From the NCBI RefSeq assembly GCF_013167955.1, contig NZ_BLWF01000002.1:537185-601184 (forward strand): a DNA stretch of 64,000 bases, in the 5' to 3' direction. Below, one piece after another: positions 32,181 to 42,000 of the stretch. Source of the DNA: Thermanaeromonas sp. C210 (lineage in GTDB: Bacteria; Bacillota; DSM-521; Neomoorellales; Neomoorellaceae). The number at the start of each line of letters is the position of its first letter. Within the stretch, counting starts at the first letter, position 1. Under the pieces are notes generated by a model. That model ran no database searches. It was not told where the DNA came from and was given only the letters and a program-made list of their open reading frames with translations. A program made the translations under genes and the position numbers.

Positions 32181-32594
32181 ATGCCCTTAAACCAAGCCAC
32201 TGATTACGCTTTGCGCGCCGTCCTGTACCTGGCCAAATTGGAACCAGGCACCATTGCTGAAGCCCAGATGATTGCTTCCTCCGAAGAGATCCCCATGCGC
32301 TTCTTGCTTAAAATCATGCGTTCCCTGGTTCAGGCCGGGATAGTGCAATCCTACCGCGGCATTAAAGGCGGTTTTTCCCTTGCCCGGCCGGCCCGGGAAA
32401 TTACCCTGCTGGATGTCGTCGAAGCTGTAGAAGGACCAATCAGCATTAACCGCTGCCTTCTTGATCCCGGGTATTGTAATAAACACGGCGCCCCTTACTG
32501 CCCGGTCCACCGAGCCCTGGCTTCAGTCCAGGATGCCATGCGCCGGGAGCTGGAGCGTTACAACTTCGCCGAGCTGGCCGGAAAAAGCGAGTAA
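32181..32594 (+). CDS. Rrf2-family regulator with three-cysteine cluster site
   Basis: 137 residues. The N-terminal winged helix (QATDYALRAVLYLAKL ... IPMRFLLKIMRSLVQAGIVQSYRGIKGGFSLARP) is classic Rrf2. Cysteines at about 92, 99 and 107 (RCLLDPGYCNKHGAPYCPVH) match the spacing used by IscR/NsrR/RsrR proteins to hold an Fe-S cluster, so it is probably a redox, NO or oxygen sensor. It lies 85 bp upstream of cydA. Confidence 0.92.
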   Translation: MPLNQATDYALRAVLYLAKLEPGTIAEAQMIASSEEIPMRFLLKIMRSLVQAGIVQSYRGIKGGFSLARPAREITLLDVVEAVEGPISINRCLLDPGYCNKHGAPYCPVHRALASVQDAMRRELERYNFAELAGKSE

Positions 32595-32624
32595 AATAGT
32601 GGAAAGGAGGGATTTTATATACAA

Positions 32625-32636
32625 ATAAACTATACC
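32625..32636 (+). promoter_or_regulatory. putative Rrf2 operator before cydA
   Basis: Exact second copy of ATAAACTATACC in the rrf2-cydA gap, about 45 bp before the cydA start. Identity to the copy at the rrf2 promoter suggests one regulator controls both. Confidence 0.5.
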
Positions 32637-32679
32637 TCTTTAGTACACTTTTTAATAACCCGAGGGGAGGAGAAAATTG

Positions 32680-34065
32680 ATGGATGCGCTTTTACTGGCC
32701 CGGTGGCAGTTCGGGATTACGTCGGTTTACCACTTTCTCTTCGTCCCCCTGACTCTGGGGTTGTCTGTCCTGGTGGCCATCATGGAAACCATCTACGTCC
32801 GCACTGGTGATGAAACTTACAAGAACATGGCCCGCTTCTGGGGCAAACTCTTCCTCATCAACTTTGCCATGGGCGTCGTGACCGGTATCGTCCAGGAGTT
32901 TCATTTCGGCATGAACTGGTCCGAATACTCCCGTTTCGTCGGGGACATTTTCGGCGCCCCCCTGGCCATAGAAGCCCTGGCCGCCTTTTTCCTGGAATCC
33001 ACCTTTCTGGGCTTATGGCTTTTTGGCTGGGATAAGCTGTCTAAAACCCTCCATCTTGCCTGTATCTGGTTGGTAGCCTTCGCCACCAACCTTTCCGCCT
33101 TCTGGATCCTGGTGGCCAACTCCTTTATGCAGGAGCCGGTGGGTTACGTCCTGCGTAACGGCCGGTCCGAGATGACAGATTTCTTTGCCTTGCTCACCAA
33201 TCCCCATGTCCTCTATCAATTCCCCCATACCGTCCTGGCCGGTTTTGTGACGGCAGCCTTCTTTGTCATGGGGATCAGTGCCTATCATCTCCTGCGGCGA
33301 AGCCAATTAGAGCCCTTCCGCCGTTCCTTCCGGCTGGCCTTGATAATGGGCGTCATCTGCAGCCTGCTGGTGGCGGCCGTCGGCCACTTCCAGGGCCAGT
33401 ACCTGGTCGATACCCAGCCCATGAAGATGGCAGCGGCCGAGGCCTTGTGGGAGAGTGCCGACCCGGCCCCTCTGGCTCTGGTGGCCCTGGTTGATGAAAA
33501 AAACCAGACCAATACCTTCGAGATTAAGATTCCCGCCCTGGCCAGCTTTCTGGCCTACAACAGCTTCCAGGGCGAGGTTAAAGGCCTGAAAGAGCTCCAG
33601 GCCGCGGCAGAGGCCAGCTTCGGCCCCGGCAATTATATTCCGCCCGTCGCTCCGGTTTTCTGGAGCTTCCGCCTAATGGTCATCGCCGGGCTGTGGCTAA
33701 TTTTGCTGTCCCTCTACAGCCTGTACCTCTGGCGGCGGGGGCGGCTGGAAGAAAAACCCCGGGTCCTCAAGGCCCTCCTCTGGAGCATTCCCGTGCCCTA
33801 TCTCGCCAACACCGCCGGCTGGTTGATGGCCGAAATCGGCCGCTATCCCTGGATTGTCTACGGGCTGCAGCGGGTCGAGGCGGCCGTCTCGCCCGGAGTA
33901 TCCGCCGTCGCTATTTTAACGACCCTGGTGGCCTTTACCCTGCTGTACGGGGTCCTGGCGGTAGCCGACATCTTTCTCCTGGCTAAATATGCCCGGCAGG
34001 GTGTTGAGGCAACTCCTGCCACCAGGATGTTAGATAATTCCGGGGAGGTATCATTATGGATCTAA
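32680..34065 (+). CDS. cydA: cytochrome bd oxidase subunit I
   Basis: 461-residue quinol oxidase subunit that reduces O2 to water without proton pumping. ATG at 32680 with GGAGG nine bases upstream; a TTG three bases earlier is also in frame. Haem b595 His lies in SVYHFLF (residue 18), b558 ligands in NPHVLYQFPHTVLAGF and the later helices. The Q-loop between helices 6 and 7 is short, the form common in Firmicutes. Nine predicted helices. In a strict anaerobe it would scavenge oxygen. Confidence 0.97.
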   Translation: MDALLLARWQFGITSVYHFLFVPLTLGLSVLVAIMETIYVRTGDETYKNMARFWGKLFLINFAMGVVTGIVQEFHFGMNWSEYSRFVGDIFGAPLAIEALAAFFLESTFLGLWLFGWDKLSKTLHLACIWLVAFATNLSAFWILVANSFMQEPVGYVLRNGRSEMTDFFALLTNPHVLYQFPHTVLAGFVTAAFFVMGISAYHLLRRSQLEPFRRSFRLALIMGVICSLLVAAVGHFQGQYLVDTQPMKMAAAEALWESADPAPLALVALVDEKNQTNTFEIKIPALASFLAYNSFQGEVKGLKELQAAAEASFGPGNYIPPVAPVFWSFRLMVIAGLWLILLSLYSLYLWRRGRLEEKPRVLKALLWSIPVPYLANTAGWLMAEIGRYPWIVYGLQRVEAAVSPGVSAVAILTTLVAFTLLYGVLAVADIFLLAKYARQGVEATPATRMLDNSGEVSLWI

Positions 34066-35060
34066 CTGTCCTCTGGTTTATCCTGGTAGCCGTCCTTTTT
34101 GCCGGCTTCTTTTTCCTGGAGGGTTTTGACTACGGCGTCGGTATCTTGTTGCCCTTCCTGGGGAAAAGTGATGGGGAGCGCCGAGCCATTATCAACAGCA
34201 TCGGCCCCTTCTGGGACGGGAACGAGGTGTGGATGCTCACCGCCGGCGGGGCCATGTTTGCCGCCTTCCCCCACTGGTACGCCACCCTTTTCAGTGGCTT
34301 CTACCTGGCGTTATTTCTTATCCTCGTAGCCTTAATCTTGCGCGGGGTAGCCTTTGAATTCCGCAGCAAGGATGACCGCCCGGCCTGGCGTAACTTCTGG
34401 GACTGGATGCTGTTCCTGGGGAGCTTTTTGCCGGCCCTCCTCTGGGGCGTGGCTCTGGCCAACCTGATCCGGGGCGTACCCATTGACGCCAAGATGCAGT
34501 ATACCGGTACCTTTTTCGATCTCCTTTCTCCTTATACCCTCTTAGCAGGCATAACCTCCCTTCTCCTTTTTACCCTGCAGGGGGCGCTTTTCCTGGCCCT
34601 CAAGACGGGAGATGAATTACCGGAGCGGGCCCGGCAGGCGGGGTTAAAGATCGGTACCGGCGCCGCGGTGGCCTTCCTCCTGCTGTTAATTATGAGTTAC
34701 CGCGAAACCGATATCTTTACCCGCCTGGGACCGGCATTGGCCTTCTGGAGCGCCCTGGCAACCCTCATTCTGGCAAGATGGTTGCTCAGAGCCCGGAACT
34801 ATATTCTGGCCTTTATCTTTAACGGTCTGACCATCCTCCTGGGTACCGGCGCTATCTTCGGCGGCCTCTTCCCCCGGGTAATGGTTTCCAGCCTGAACCC
34901 CCAGTGGAGCCTGACCATTTACGAGGCCTCCTCGAGCCCCTATACCCTTAAAGTTATGACCATCGTCGCCCTTACCCTGGTACCCGTGGTCCTCCTTTAC
35001 CAGGGCTGGACCTACTGGGTCTTTCGCCAGCGGGTTAAAGACAGGAACCTTGAATATTAG
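34056..35060 (+). CDS. cydB: cytochrome bd oxidase subunit II
   Basis: 334 residues, about nine helices, starting MDLTVLWFILVAVLFAGFFFLEGFDYGVGILLPFLG. GPFWDGNEVWMLTAGGAMFAAFPHWYATLFSGFYLALFLIL is the family signature. It overlaps cydA by ten bases, so the subunits are translationally coupled. Confidence 0.97.
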   Translation: MDLTVLWFILVAVLFAGFFFLEGFDYGVGILLPFLGKSDGERRAIINSIGPFWDGNEVWMLTAGGAMFAAFPHWYATLFSGFYLALFLILVALILRGVAFEFRSKDDRPAWRNFWDWMLFLGSFLPALLWGVALANLIRGVPIDAKMQYTGTFFDLLSPYTLLAGITSLLLFTLQGALFLALKTGDELPERARQAGLKIGTGAAVAFLLLLIMSYRETDIFTRLGPALAFWSALATLILARWLLRARNYILAFIFNGLTILLGTGAIFGGLFPRVMVSSLNPQWSLTIYEASSSPYTLKVMTIVALTLVPVVLLYQGWTYWVFRQRVKDRNLEY

Positions 35061-35205
35061 TAGCCGATCCCGGGGCAGGGGAGGCCCGGTTATGCTAGTT
35101 CCAATTTTAAATCCATTAGCGGTAGAATGGGGTTGCCAAAGGAGGTTTATTTAATGAAGAGATAGATAGAGTAATGAAGGTCCTAAAGGGAGAGGAGAAG
35201 GCAAT
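35061..35205 (+). other. cydB-cydDC spacer with a strong RBS on a three-codon frame
   Basis: An AAAGGAGG (about 35138-35145) is well placed before ATG AAG AGA TAG (35154-35165), a three-codon frame. The real cydDC start follows about 40 bases later with its own weaker AGGAG. It could be a relic of an earlier start or a translational-coupling uORF. A possible -10 TAGAAT lies near 35123 without a good -35. Confidence 0.4.
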
Positions 35206-38200
35206 TTGTTGCTGGAAGGGAATCTCCTGGGCGAAGCCCGCCGGGTACGCCGGTATCTGGCCTTCACCACCGGCCTGGGCCTGGCGGCCGGCTTGCTGGC
35301 TATCCTGCAGGCCGGTTACCTGGCCCGGGTGGTAAACGGGGTCTTCCTGGAAGGCCGTAATCTGCGGGAGGTCTGGCCCTGGCTTGTGGTCTTCCTGGGC
35401 ATCATTCTCTTGCGGGCGGGCCTGGCCTGGGGTGTAGAGGTGGCGTCCCACCGGGCCGCGGCCGAGGTCAAATATGACCTCCGCCAGCGCCTGGTAGCTC
35501 ACCTTTTAGCTCTGGGGCCGGTTCCTTTAAAGGATGAGCATACCGGGGAGCTGGTAAACATTCTGGTGGAAGGTGTAGAGGACCTGGAGGCTTATTTCGC
35601 TCGCTATTTGCCCCAGCTGGCCCTGGCAGCCCTGGTGCCCCTGGCGGTGCTGGGTTTTATTTTCCCCCTGGACCTGTTTTCCGGCCTGCTGCTACTGTTT
35701 ACCGCTCCCCTCCTACCCCTGTTCATGATCCTCATCGGCAACCGGGCAGAAACCCTCAGCCAGCAGCAGTGGAAAACCCTGACCACCCTGAGCGGCCACT
35801 TCCTGGATGTATTGCAGGGTCTACCCACCTTGAAAATCTTCGGCCGCAGCAAAGCTCAGGCCGAAGTCCTGGCCCGTATCAGCGAACGCTTCCGTTCCAC
35901 CACCCTGGGGGTGCTGCGGGTGGCCTTTCTCTCGGCCCTGGTGCTGGAACTCGTAGCTACCATCAGCACCGCCCTGGTGGCCGTCACCGTAGGACTGCGC
36001 CTGGTCTATGCCCGCATACCTTATCAAGAAGCCCTTTTTCTCCTATTGCTGGCCCCGGAATTCTACCTGCCCCTGCGCCTCCTGGGTAGTCAGTTCCATG
36101 CCGGCCTGGCCGGTGTCAACGCTGCCCGGCGGATCTTCGCCCTTCTGGATATGGCCTCTCCCTGCCCGGCATCGGCATTAGGGAACGCGGGGGTTAAATC
36201 CCCGCCTCACGGCTCAGGAACAGGAAATGATCCTGGGGCTGGGGCCAACGCAAGGCAGCAGCCGGGGCTGCATATTGTCCTGGCAGACGTTCATTATACT
36301 TACCCGGACAGGGAGCGGCCGGCCCTGGAGGATGTCACCCTGGAACTCCGGCCGGGGGAAAAGGTGGCCCTGGTTGGTCCCAGCGGCGGGGGGAAAAGCA
36401 CCATCGCCCACCTGCTCCTACGTTTCCTGGAACCCGACAGGGGGCTAATTACCGCCAACGGACTTCCCTTAAACCAGATCCCCCTGGAGGAATGGCGCCG
36501 GCAGGTGGCCCTGGTTCCCCAGCATCCCTACCTTTTCAGCGGTACTATAGCCGACAATATCCTCCTGGGACGCCCGGAAGCCTCGCGGGAAGAAGTGGTA
36601 GCGGCAGCCCGCCTTGCCGGTGCCCACGAATTCATTGTCGCCCTGCCCCAGGGGTATGACACGCCCATAGGTGAGCGGGGGCTGCGCTTGAGCGGCGGCC
36701 AGGCCCGGCTCCTGGCCATAGCCCGGGCCATCTTGAAGGACGCCCCCCTGTTAATCCTGGATGAAGCTACGGCCAACCTGGACCCGGCTACCGACCAGCT
36801 CATCCAGGCGGCCCTGGAGCGCCTGATGGAAAACCGCACGGTGTTGATTATCGCCCACCGCCTCAGCACCGTCTACCGAGCTGACCGCATCGTGGTCCTG
36901 GCCTCCGGCCGGGTAGTGGAAACAGGACGGCACGAGGAATTAATGGCGCGGCAGGGTGTCTACTACCGCCTGGTCACGGCCTTCCGCGGCGCTAGCATGA
37001 AACACGCTGCCGGGGAAAAAAGTCGTCGTCATAAGCTCCTCCCGAACCAGGCAGTCGGCAAGACCCCGTACCGGCAGATAGGGCCTAGCCTCCTTCAACG
37101 TGGGAATGCTGCCGGTACCTTCATCCGACTCCTGGGTTTAATTATGCCTTCCTGGCCGACCGTAGTAATGGCTGCTTTCCTCGGATTTTTTACCGTTGCC
37201 AGCAACGTCGGCCTCATGGCCACTGCGGCCTTTCTCCTTGCCAGCGCCGCCCTCCACCCACCAGTTTCTGACCTCATGCTCCCCATCGTCGGGGTACGCT
37301 TTTTCAGCCTCTCCCGGGCCGCAAGCCGCTACTTGGAGCGTTACGTCAACCATAGCGTCACCCTGCACATCCTCACCCGGCTCCGGGTTTCCTTTTACCG
37401 CGCCCTTGAGCCATTGATCCCCTCCCGCCTGCCGGATTACCATAGCGGCGACTTGTTACATCGCATCGTAGCCGATGTGGCGACCCTGGAAAACTTTTAT
37501 CTCCGCGTCCTAGCACCACCCCTGGTAGCCCTGCTGGTAATGGTTGCCGTTTTCATGTTCCTGGCCCATTTTGCCTGGCAACTGGCCATAGCCTGGCTGT
37601 TGTTATTCCTTGGGGGCGGCGTAATCGCGCCCCTGGGCATTAAGGTTGCCGGCCGGCGAACGGCCCGGCAACAGGGAGAAGTACGGGCGGCCCTTAACAC
37701 CGCCCTGGTGGATACCGTCCAGGGCATGCCTGAAATACTGGCCTTCGGCCGGGCCAGACAACAGCAGGAGCGCATTGCCGCTTTGAGCCGGGAACTGGAG
37801 GTTCTCCGGGGGCGCGAAGCAGGGGTGGCCGGACTGGCAGCAGCCGTCACAAGCCTGGCTATGAACCTGACTATCTGGCTTGTACTGGTACTGGCCGTTC
37901 CCCTGGTTAACGGCGGGAAAATGGCCGGTGTTTACCTGGCCGCCCTGGCCTTGGGAGCGGCCGGCAGTTTTGAGGCCGTCACACCCCTGGTCAGGATTCC
38001 CCAGTACCTGGAAGCAAGCCTGGCTTCCGGGCGACGGCTTTTCGCCCTTATTGATACCCGCCCTGCCGTCCAGGACCCTCCCGGCTCGACGCCTCAGCCC
38101 GCCAATTACCAGCTCCAGGTCAAAGGGCTGCGCTTTCGCTATGCTCCGGAAGAACCCCGCGTACTGGACGGCATCGACTTTACCGTGCCCGAAGGAGGCC

Positions 38201-38850
38201 GGGTAGCCCTCGTCGGTCCCAGCGGAGCTGGCAAAAGCACATTAGTAAACCTGCTCCTGCGATTTTGGGATTACGAGGAAGGGACCATCAGCCTGGGCGG
38301 CTATGAACTCAAAGCCTATCCCCAAGAGGAATTGCGCCGTCTAATAGCCGTAGTCTCCCAGCAGACCCACCTTTTCCATGGCACCATCGCCGAAAACCTA
38401 TTGCTAGCCAGACCGGATGCCAGCTGGGAGGAAATCGAGGAGGCAGTGCGGGAGGCCAGGCTGGACGATTTTATCCAGAGCCTGCCCCGGGGATATGCTA
38501 CCTGTATCGGTGAAGAGGGGCTGAAACTCTCTGGAGGGCAGCGCCAGCGCCTGGCCATCGCTCGCGCCCTTTTAAAAAACGCCCCTATCCTGGTACTGGA
38601 CGAGGCGACATCGGGTCTGGACGCGGTGACCGCGGAGGAAATAAGGCAGGCTCTCTACCGTTTAATGGCCGGCCGGACCACCCTGGTCATAACCCACCAC
38701 CTGGCAGGCCTGGAAGCCATGGATGAGATCCTGGTCCTGGATAAAGGGCGGGTTGTCCAGCGGGGACGGCATGAAGAACTCCTCCGGCAAGAAGGGCTTT
38801 ACCGCCGCATGTGGGAGCTGCAGCACGAAATACTGGAGATGGACAGTTAG
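35206..38850 (+). CDS. cydDC: fused CydDC thiol/haem-linked ABC exporter
   Basis: 1214-residue fusion of two ABC half-transporters needed to assemble cytochrome bd. Half 1 (about 1-600) is CydD-like: six-helix domain, Walker A GPSGGGKST, signature LSGGQARLLAIARAI, Walker B LLILDEA. Half 2 (about 635-1214) is CydC-like: Walker A GPSGAGKST, signature LSGGQRQRLAIARALL, Walker B ILVLDEA. A Pro/Gly-rich stretch about residues 325-350 links the first membrane domain and its ATPase. TTG start with AGGAG eight bases upstream. Fused cydDC is a minority arrangement. Confidence 0.94.
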   Translation: MLLEGNLLGEARRVRRYLAFTTGLGLAAGLLAILQAGYLARVVNGVFLEGRNLREVWPWLVVFLGIILLRAGLAWGVEVASHRAAAEVKYDLRQRLVAHLLALGPVPLKDEHTGELVNILVEGVEDLEAYFARYLPQLALAALVPLAVLGFIFPLDLFSGLLLLFTAPLLPLFMILIGNRAETLSQQQWKTLTTLSGHFLDVLQGLPTLKIFGRSKAQAEVLARISERFRSTTLGVLRVAFLSALVLELVATISTALVAVTVGLRLVYARIPYQEALFLLLLAPEFYLPLRLLGSQFHAGLAGVNAARRIFALLDMASPCPASALGNAGVKSPPHGSGTGNDPGAGANARQQPGLHIVLADVHYTYPDRERPALEDVTLELRPGEKVALVGPSGGGKSTIAHLLLRFLEPDRGLITANGLPLNQIPLEEWRRQVALVPQHPYLFSGTIADNILLGRPEASREEVVAAARLAGAHEFIVALPQGYDTPIGERGLRLSGGQARLLAIARAILKDAPLLILDEATANLDPATDQLIQAALERLMENRTVLIIAHRLSTVYRADRIVVLASGRVVETGRHEELMARQGVYYRLVTAFRGASMKHAAGEKSRRHKLLPNQAVGKTPYRQIGPSLLQRGNAAGTFIRLLGLIMPSWPTVVMAAFLGFFTVASNVGLMATAAFLLASAALHPPVSDLMLPIVGVRFFSLSRAASRYLERYVNHSVTLHILTRLRVSFYRALEPLIPSRLPDYHSGDLLHRIVADVATLENFYLRVLAPPLVALLVMVAVFMFLAHFAWQLAIAWLLLFLGGGVIAPLGIKVAGRRTARQQGEVRAALNTALVDTVQGMPEILAFGRARQQQERIAALSRELEVLRGREAGVAGLAAAVTSLAMNLTIWLVLVLAVPLVNGGKMAGVYLAALALGAAGSFEAVTPLVRIPQYLEASLASGRRLFALIDTRPAVQDPPGSTPQPANYQLQVKGLRFRYAPEEPRVLDGIDFTVPEGGRVALVGPSGAGKSTLVNLLLRFWDYEEGTISLGGYELKAYPQEELRRLIAVVSQQTHLFHGTIAENLLLARPDASWEEIEEAVREARLDDFIQSLPRGYATCIGEEGLKLSGGQRQRLAIARALLKNAPILVLDEATSGLDAVTAEEIRQALYRLMAGRTTLVITHHLAGLEAMDEILVLDKGRVVQRGRHEELLRQEGLYRRMWELQHEILEMDS

Positions 38851-38945
38851 CCTTCCCTTTTTAAAGCCTTGGGGAATACTGCTCTAAAATGCGAACCAGC
38901 TTTTCCCCGGGCATAAGGATAGATACAGGCTAAGGAGCAGAAAAA

Positions 38946-38992
38946 GCCCGGTGCTGGTGAACACCGGGCAAAACAAGGGGCCGAAAAACGGC
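38946..38992 (-). terminator. terminators between cydDC and the YgfK-like gene
   Basis: On the minus strand the perfect stem GCCCGGTG / CACCGGGC (38946-38969) is followed by TTTTTC and ends the YgfK-like transcript. On the plus strand a small GCCG-AAAAA-CGGC hairpin with TTTT (38980-38996) may end the cyd transcript. Confidence 0.75.
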
Positions 38993-39014
38993 TTTTGCAG
39001 CCCATCCGCATCTC

Positions 39015-42000
39015 TTAGAACAAATACTTGTGTTCCTTATAGGTGGTCCAGAGGAGGTCCTGGAGGCCCGGTTCCAGTTCCTTATCCGCCCTACCGGCGG
39101 CGTCGAATTTGACCTCCAGCACCTTGTCGCCCCTCCGCACCCTGAAGAGGGGTTGTTCCCCATTCTGCAGGAGAAGGAAGCCGTCGTTCCGGCTGTTGCT
39201 AAAGTCCTCCTCGCTCCAGAAGAGGGTAAACTTATCCTTGTAGGGGGCCCCGTCATAGGGGCAGAAGGTGGCGCAGTTGCCGCACTCGTTGCACATGCCG
39301 TCCACATGGATGATCTGGCTGGGATCCCTTAAGGCCTCGCCCTTTACCTCCACGGCCACGTTGGCCCGGTTGGGACACACTTCCACGCAGAGGTTGCAGA
39401 GGTAACCGCACTCCAGGCAGCGCAGGTGTTCGTCCGCCAGGTCCGGGGAGGCTCCCTTGAGGAGGCCTTTCTTCTGGATTATCTCCTGCTGGCGTCTTGC
39501 CCCGTCAAAGGAAGGCCGTGCCACAACCCTTTCAGACGCCAGGCCTTCTTTCTCCATGATGGCCCGGGCGACCTTCCGGCCGTCGGCCATAGCCTGGACT
39601 ATGGTAGAGGGGCCGGTACGGGCATCGCCGGCCACCAACACGTTCTCCACGTTCGTCTCACCGGTGGCCGGATCCGCGTCAATCCGGCCCGCCTCGTCTA
39701 CCCGGATACCGTTTTTCTTTAGGATATCGTAATCAACTTGCTGCCCGATGGCTGCAATGACGGTATCTACCTTGAGGTCCTCGAACTCGCCCTCCCGGGG
39801 AACCGGCCGCCGGCGCCCGGAGGCATCCGGTTCGCCCAGCTCCATCTTCTGGCACCGGAGCACGCCCCCGGACCAGGAATAGGGCGCCAGGAGCTCTTTG
39901 AGGATAACCCCTTCCCTCAAGGCCGCCTCCAGCTCTTCCCGGTCCACAGGCATATACTTACGGGTTCGCCGGTAGACCACGTAAACCTCTTCTACGCCCT
40001 CCACCCTGAGGGCAGCCCGGGCCGCATCCATGGCCGAATTCCCGCCGCCGATAACCGCCACCTTTTTACCCAGCTTGAGGGCCTTCTTGTCCCTGTTAAA
40101 CTGCTCCAGGAATTCCAGGACGTCCATTGCTCTTTCCGAGCCGCCCTTGAGGTCCAGGGGATTAGCCCGGCCCGCTCCGATGGCCAGCACTACATATTGG
40201 TAGCCCTCTTCGCGGAGGCCCTTTACGGTAAGGTCGGGATCCACGCCCAGGCGGAATTCCACCCCTGCCCCCCTGATGAGGTCCAGGTCCTTCTCGATAT
40301 ATTCCCTGGAGATGCGGAAATCGGGGATTACCCAGGCCACGGTGCCTCCAGGACGGTCCCGGTGATCGAAGACCGTTACCTTTACCCCGTTCCTGGCCAG
40401 GAAATACCCTGCGGCCAGGCCGGCAGGTCCTGCCCCGATAATCGCCACCCTGGCGGCGCTGGCCTCCGGCCGCGCCGGGGGCCGGTAGAACCCATGGCCC
40501 CTTTCGGCGGCCACCCTCTTAAGGGCCCGTATGCACACCGGCTCTTCGTAATCGAGGCGGGTGCACTTGGTAGCGCAAAACTGGGGACACAGGGTACCCG
40601 TAATGAAGGGGAGGGGGTTCTTGTCCACGATAACTTCATAGGCCTCCCGGTACCTCCCCTCGCCGATAAGCCTGATATAGTCGGGAACATCCTGTCCAAT
40701 GGGGCATCCCACAGTGCAGGGAGCCACAAAACAGTCCGTCAGGGGAAGGCGCCGGGAGATCTTCCGGCTCTCCACAACCCTTCTTTCTTTATGGTAGTTT
40801 ACATCCTGGAGGGCGCTGTCGGCCAGCTCCTGGAGTTGCCGGACATCGGTAAGCCCGTCCCGGGCTTGGACCAGATAGGGCTCCAGGTCTTCGGCCATCT
40901 GCTTAAGCCGCGCGTATCCACCCGGCTTTAGGAGGGTGGTGGCCACTGTGATGGGCCATATACCGCACTGGAATATCCTGGCGATGTTGAAGGCGTCCGC
41001 CCCGCCGGCGTAAGAGATCTTGAGCCGGCCCTGGAATTCCGCCGCCAGCTTGGCGGCCAGGTTGATGGTTAAGGGGTATAGGGCCCGGCCGGACATATAC
41101 ATTTCTTCCCCGGGTAATTCGCCGCGCGTAATCTTCACGGGCAGGGTATTGGAAAGCTTAACCCCGAAACCTAGCTGCCGTTCCTGGGCGAAGGCCAGGA
41201 CCCGCCGTAGAAGTTGCAGGGCATCGCCGTACTGCAGGTCATGGGCAAAGGACTCTTCCTTAAGCTGTATATAGTCGTAGCCCAGACCCGCCAGGGCCCT
41301 TTGGACAAATTCATAACCCAAAAGGGTGGGGTTCAGCTTCACAAAGGTATGCAGGCCCTTCTCGCCCAGAAGATATTTGCATATGGCCTCAATTTCTCCC
41401 GGCGGGCAGCCGTGGAGGGTCGAGAGGGTCACCGAGCTGCAGATGCGGGGCGAGATATCTTCAATAAATTCCTCGTCTAGGGCGGAAAAGGCCCCCAGCT
41501 CTTCTTTCAAGACCCTCTTGCATTCTTGGAAAACGGGGCTCTGGGAGGCATCCTTTAAGCCTTCGATGAACTGATCTACTTTAGGGGACTTGATTCCTTC
41601 TAAGTCATAACCCACACTCATATTGAACATGAAGGAGCGGGGTCCCCTCAGGCCCCATTCCCGCTCCAGAACGTGGAGCAGGAACCAGGCCTTGACATAC
41701 TCGCCAAAGGCCTCCTCCACCGAGAGCTCCGTGGACCACTCCACATTGTAGCATTCGTCCTGGGCGGCAATACACGGTTTGGGGATGTCGAGGTCATCCA
41801 GGATCTGTACCGTTTTGAGTTCAAAGAACCTGCCCCCGCTGAGGTAGGCCGCCACGATATTCTGGGCCAGCTGGGTATGGGGTCCGGCCGCCGGTCCCAA
41901 GGGGGTGCCCAGGTGTTCCCCGAAGAGGGACAGGAGGGTACCGTCCTTCTTCCGGTAAAACTTTTCCTCAGGAATACCGAAAATTCTCCGGTAACGGCGC

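Noticed and set aside
39738-40931. 397-codon plus-strand frame opposite the YgfK-like gene
   Set aside because: Shadow of a high-GC coding region with clear domains on the minus strand; no protein family similarity recognised.
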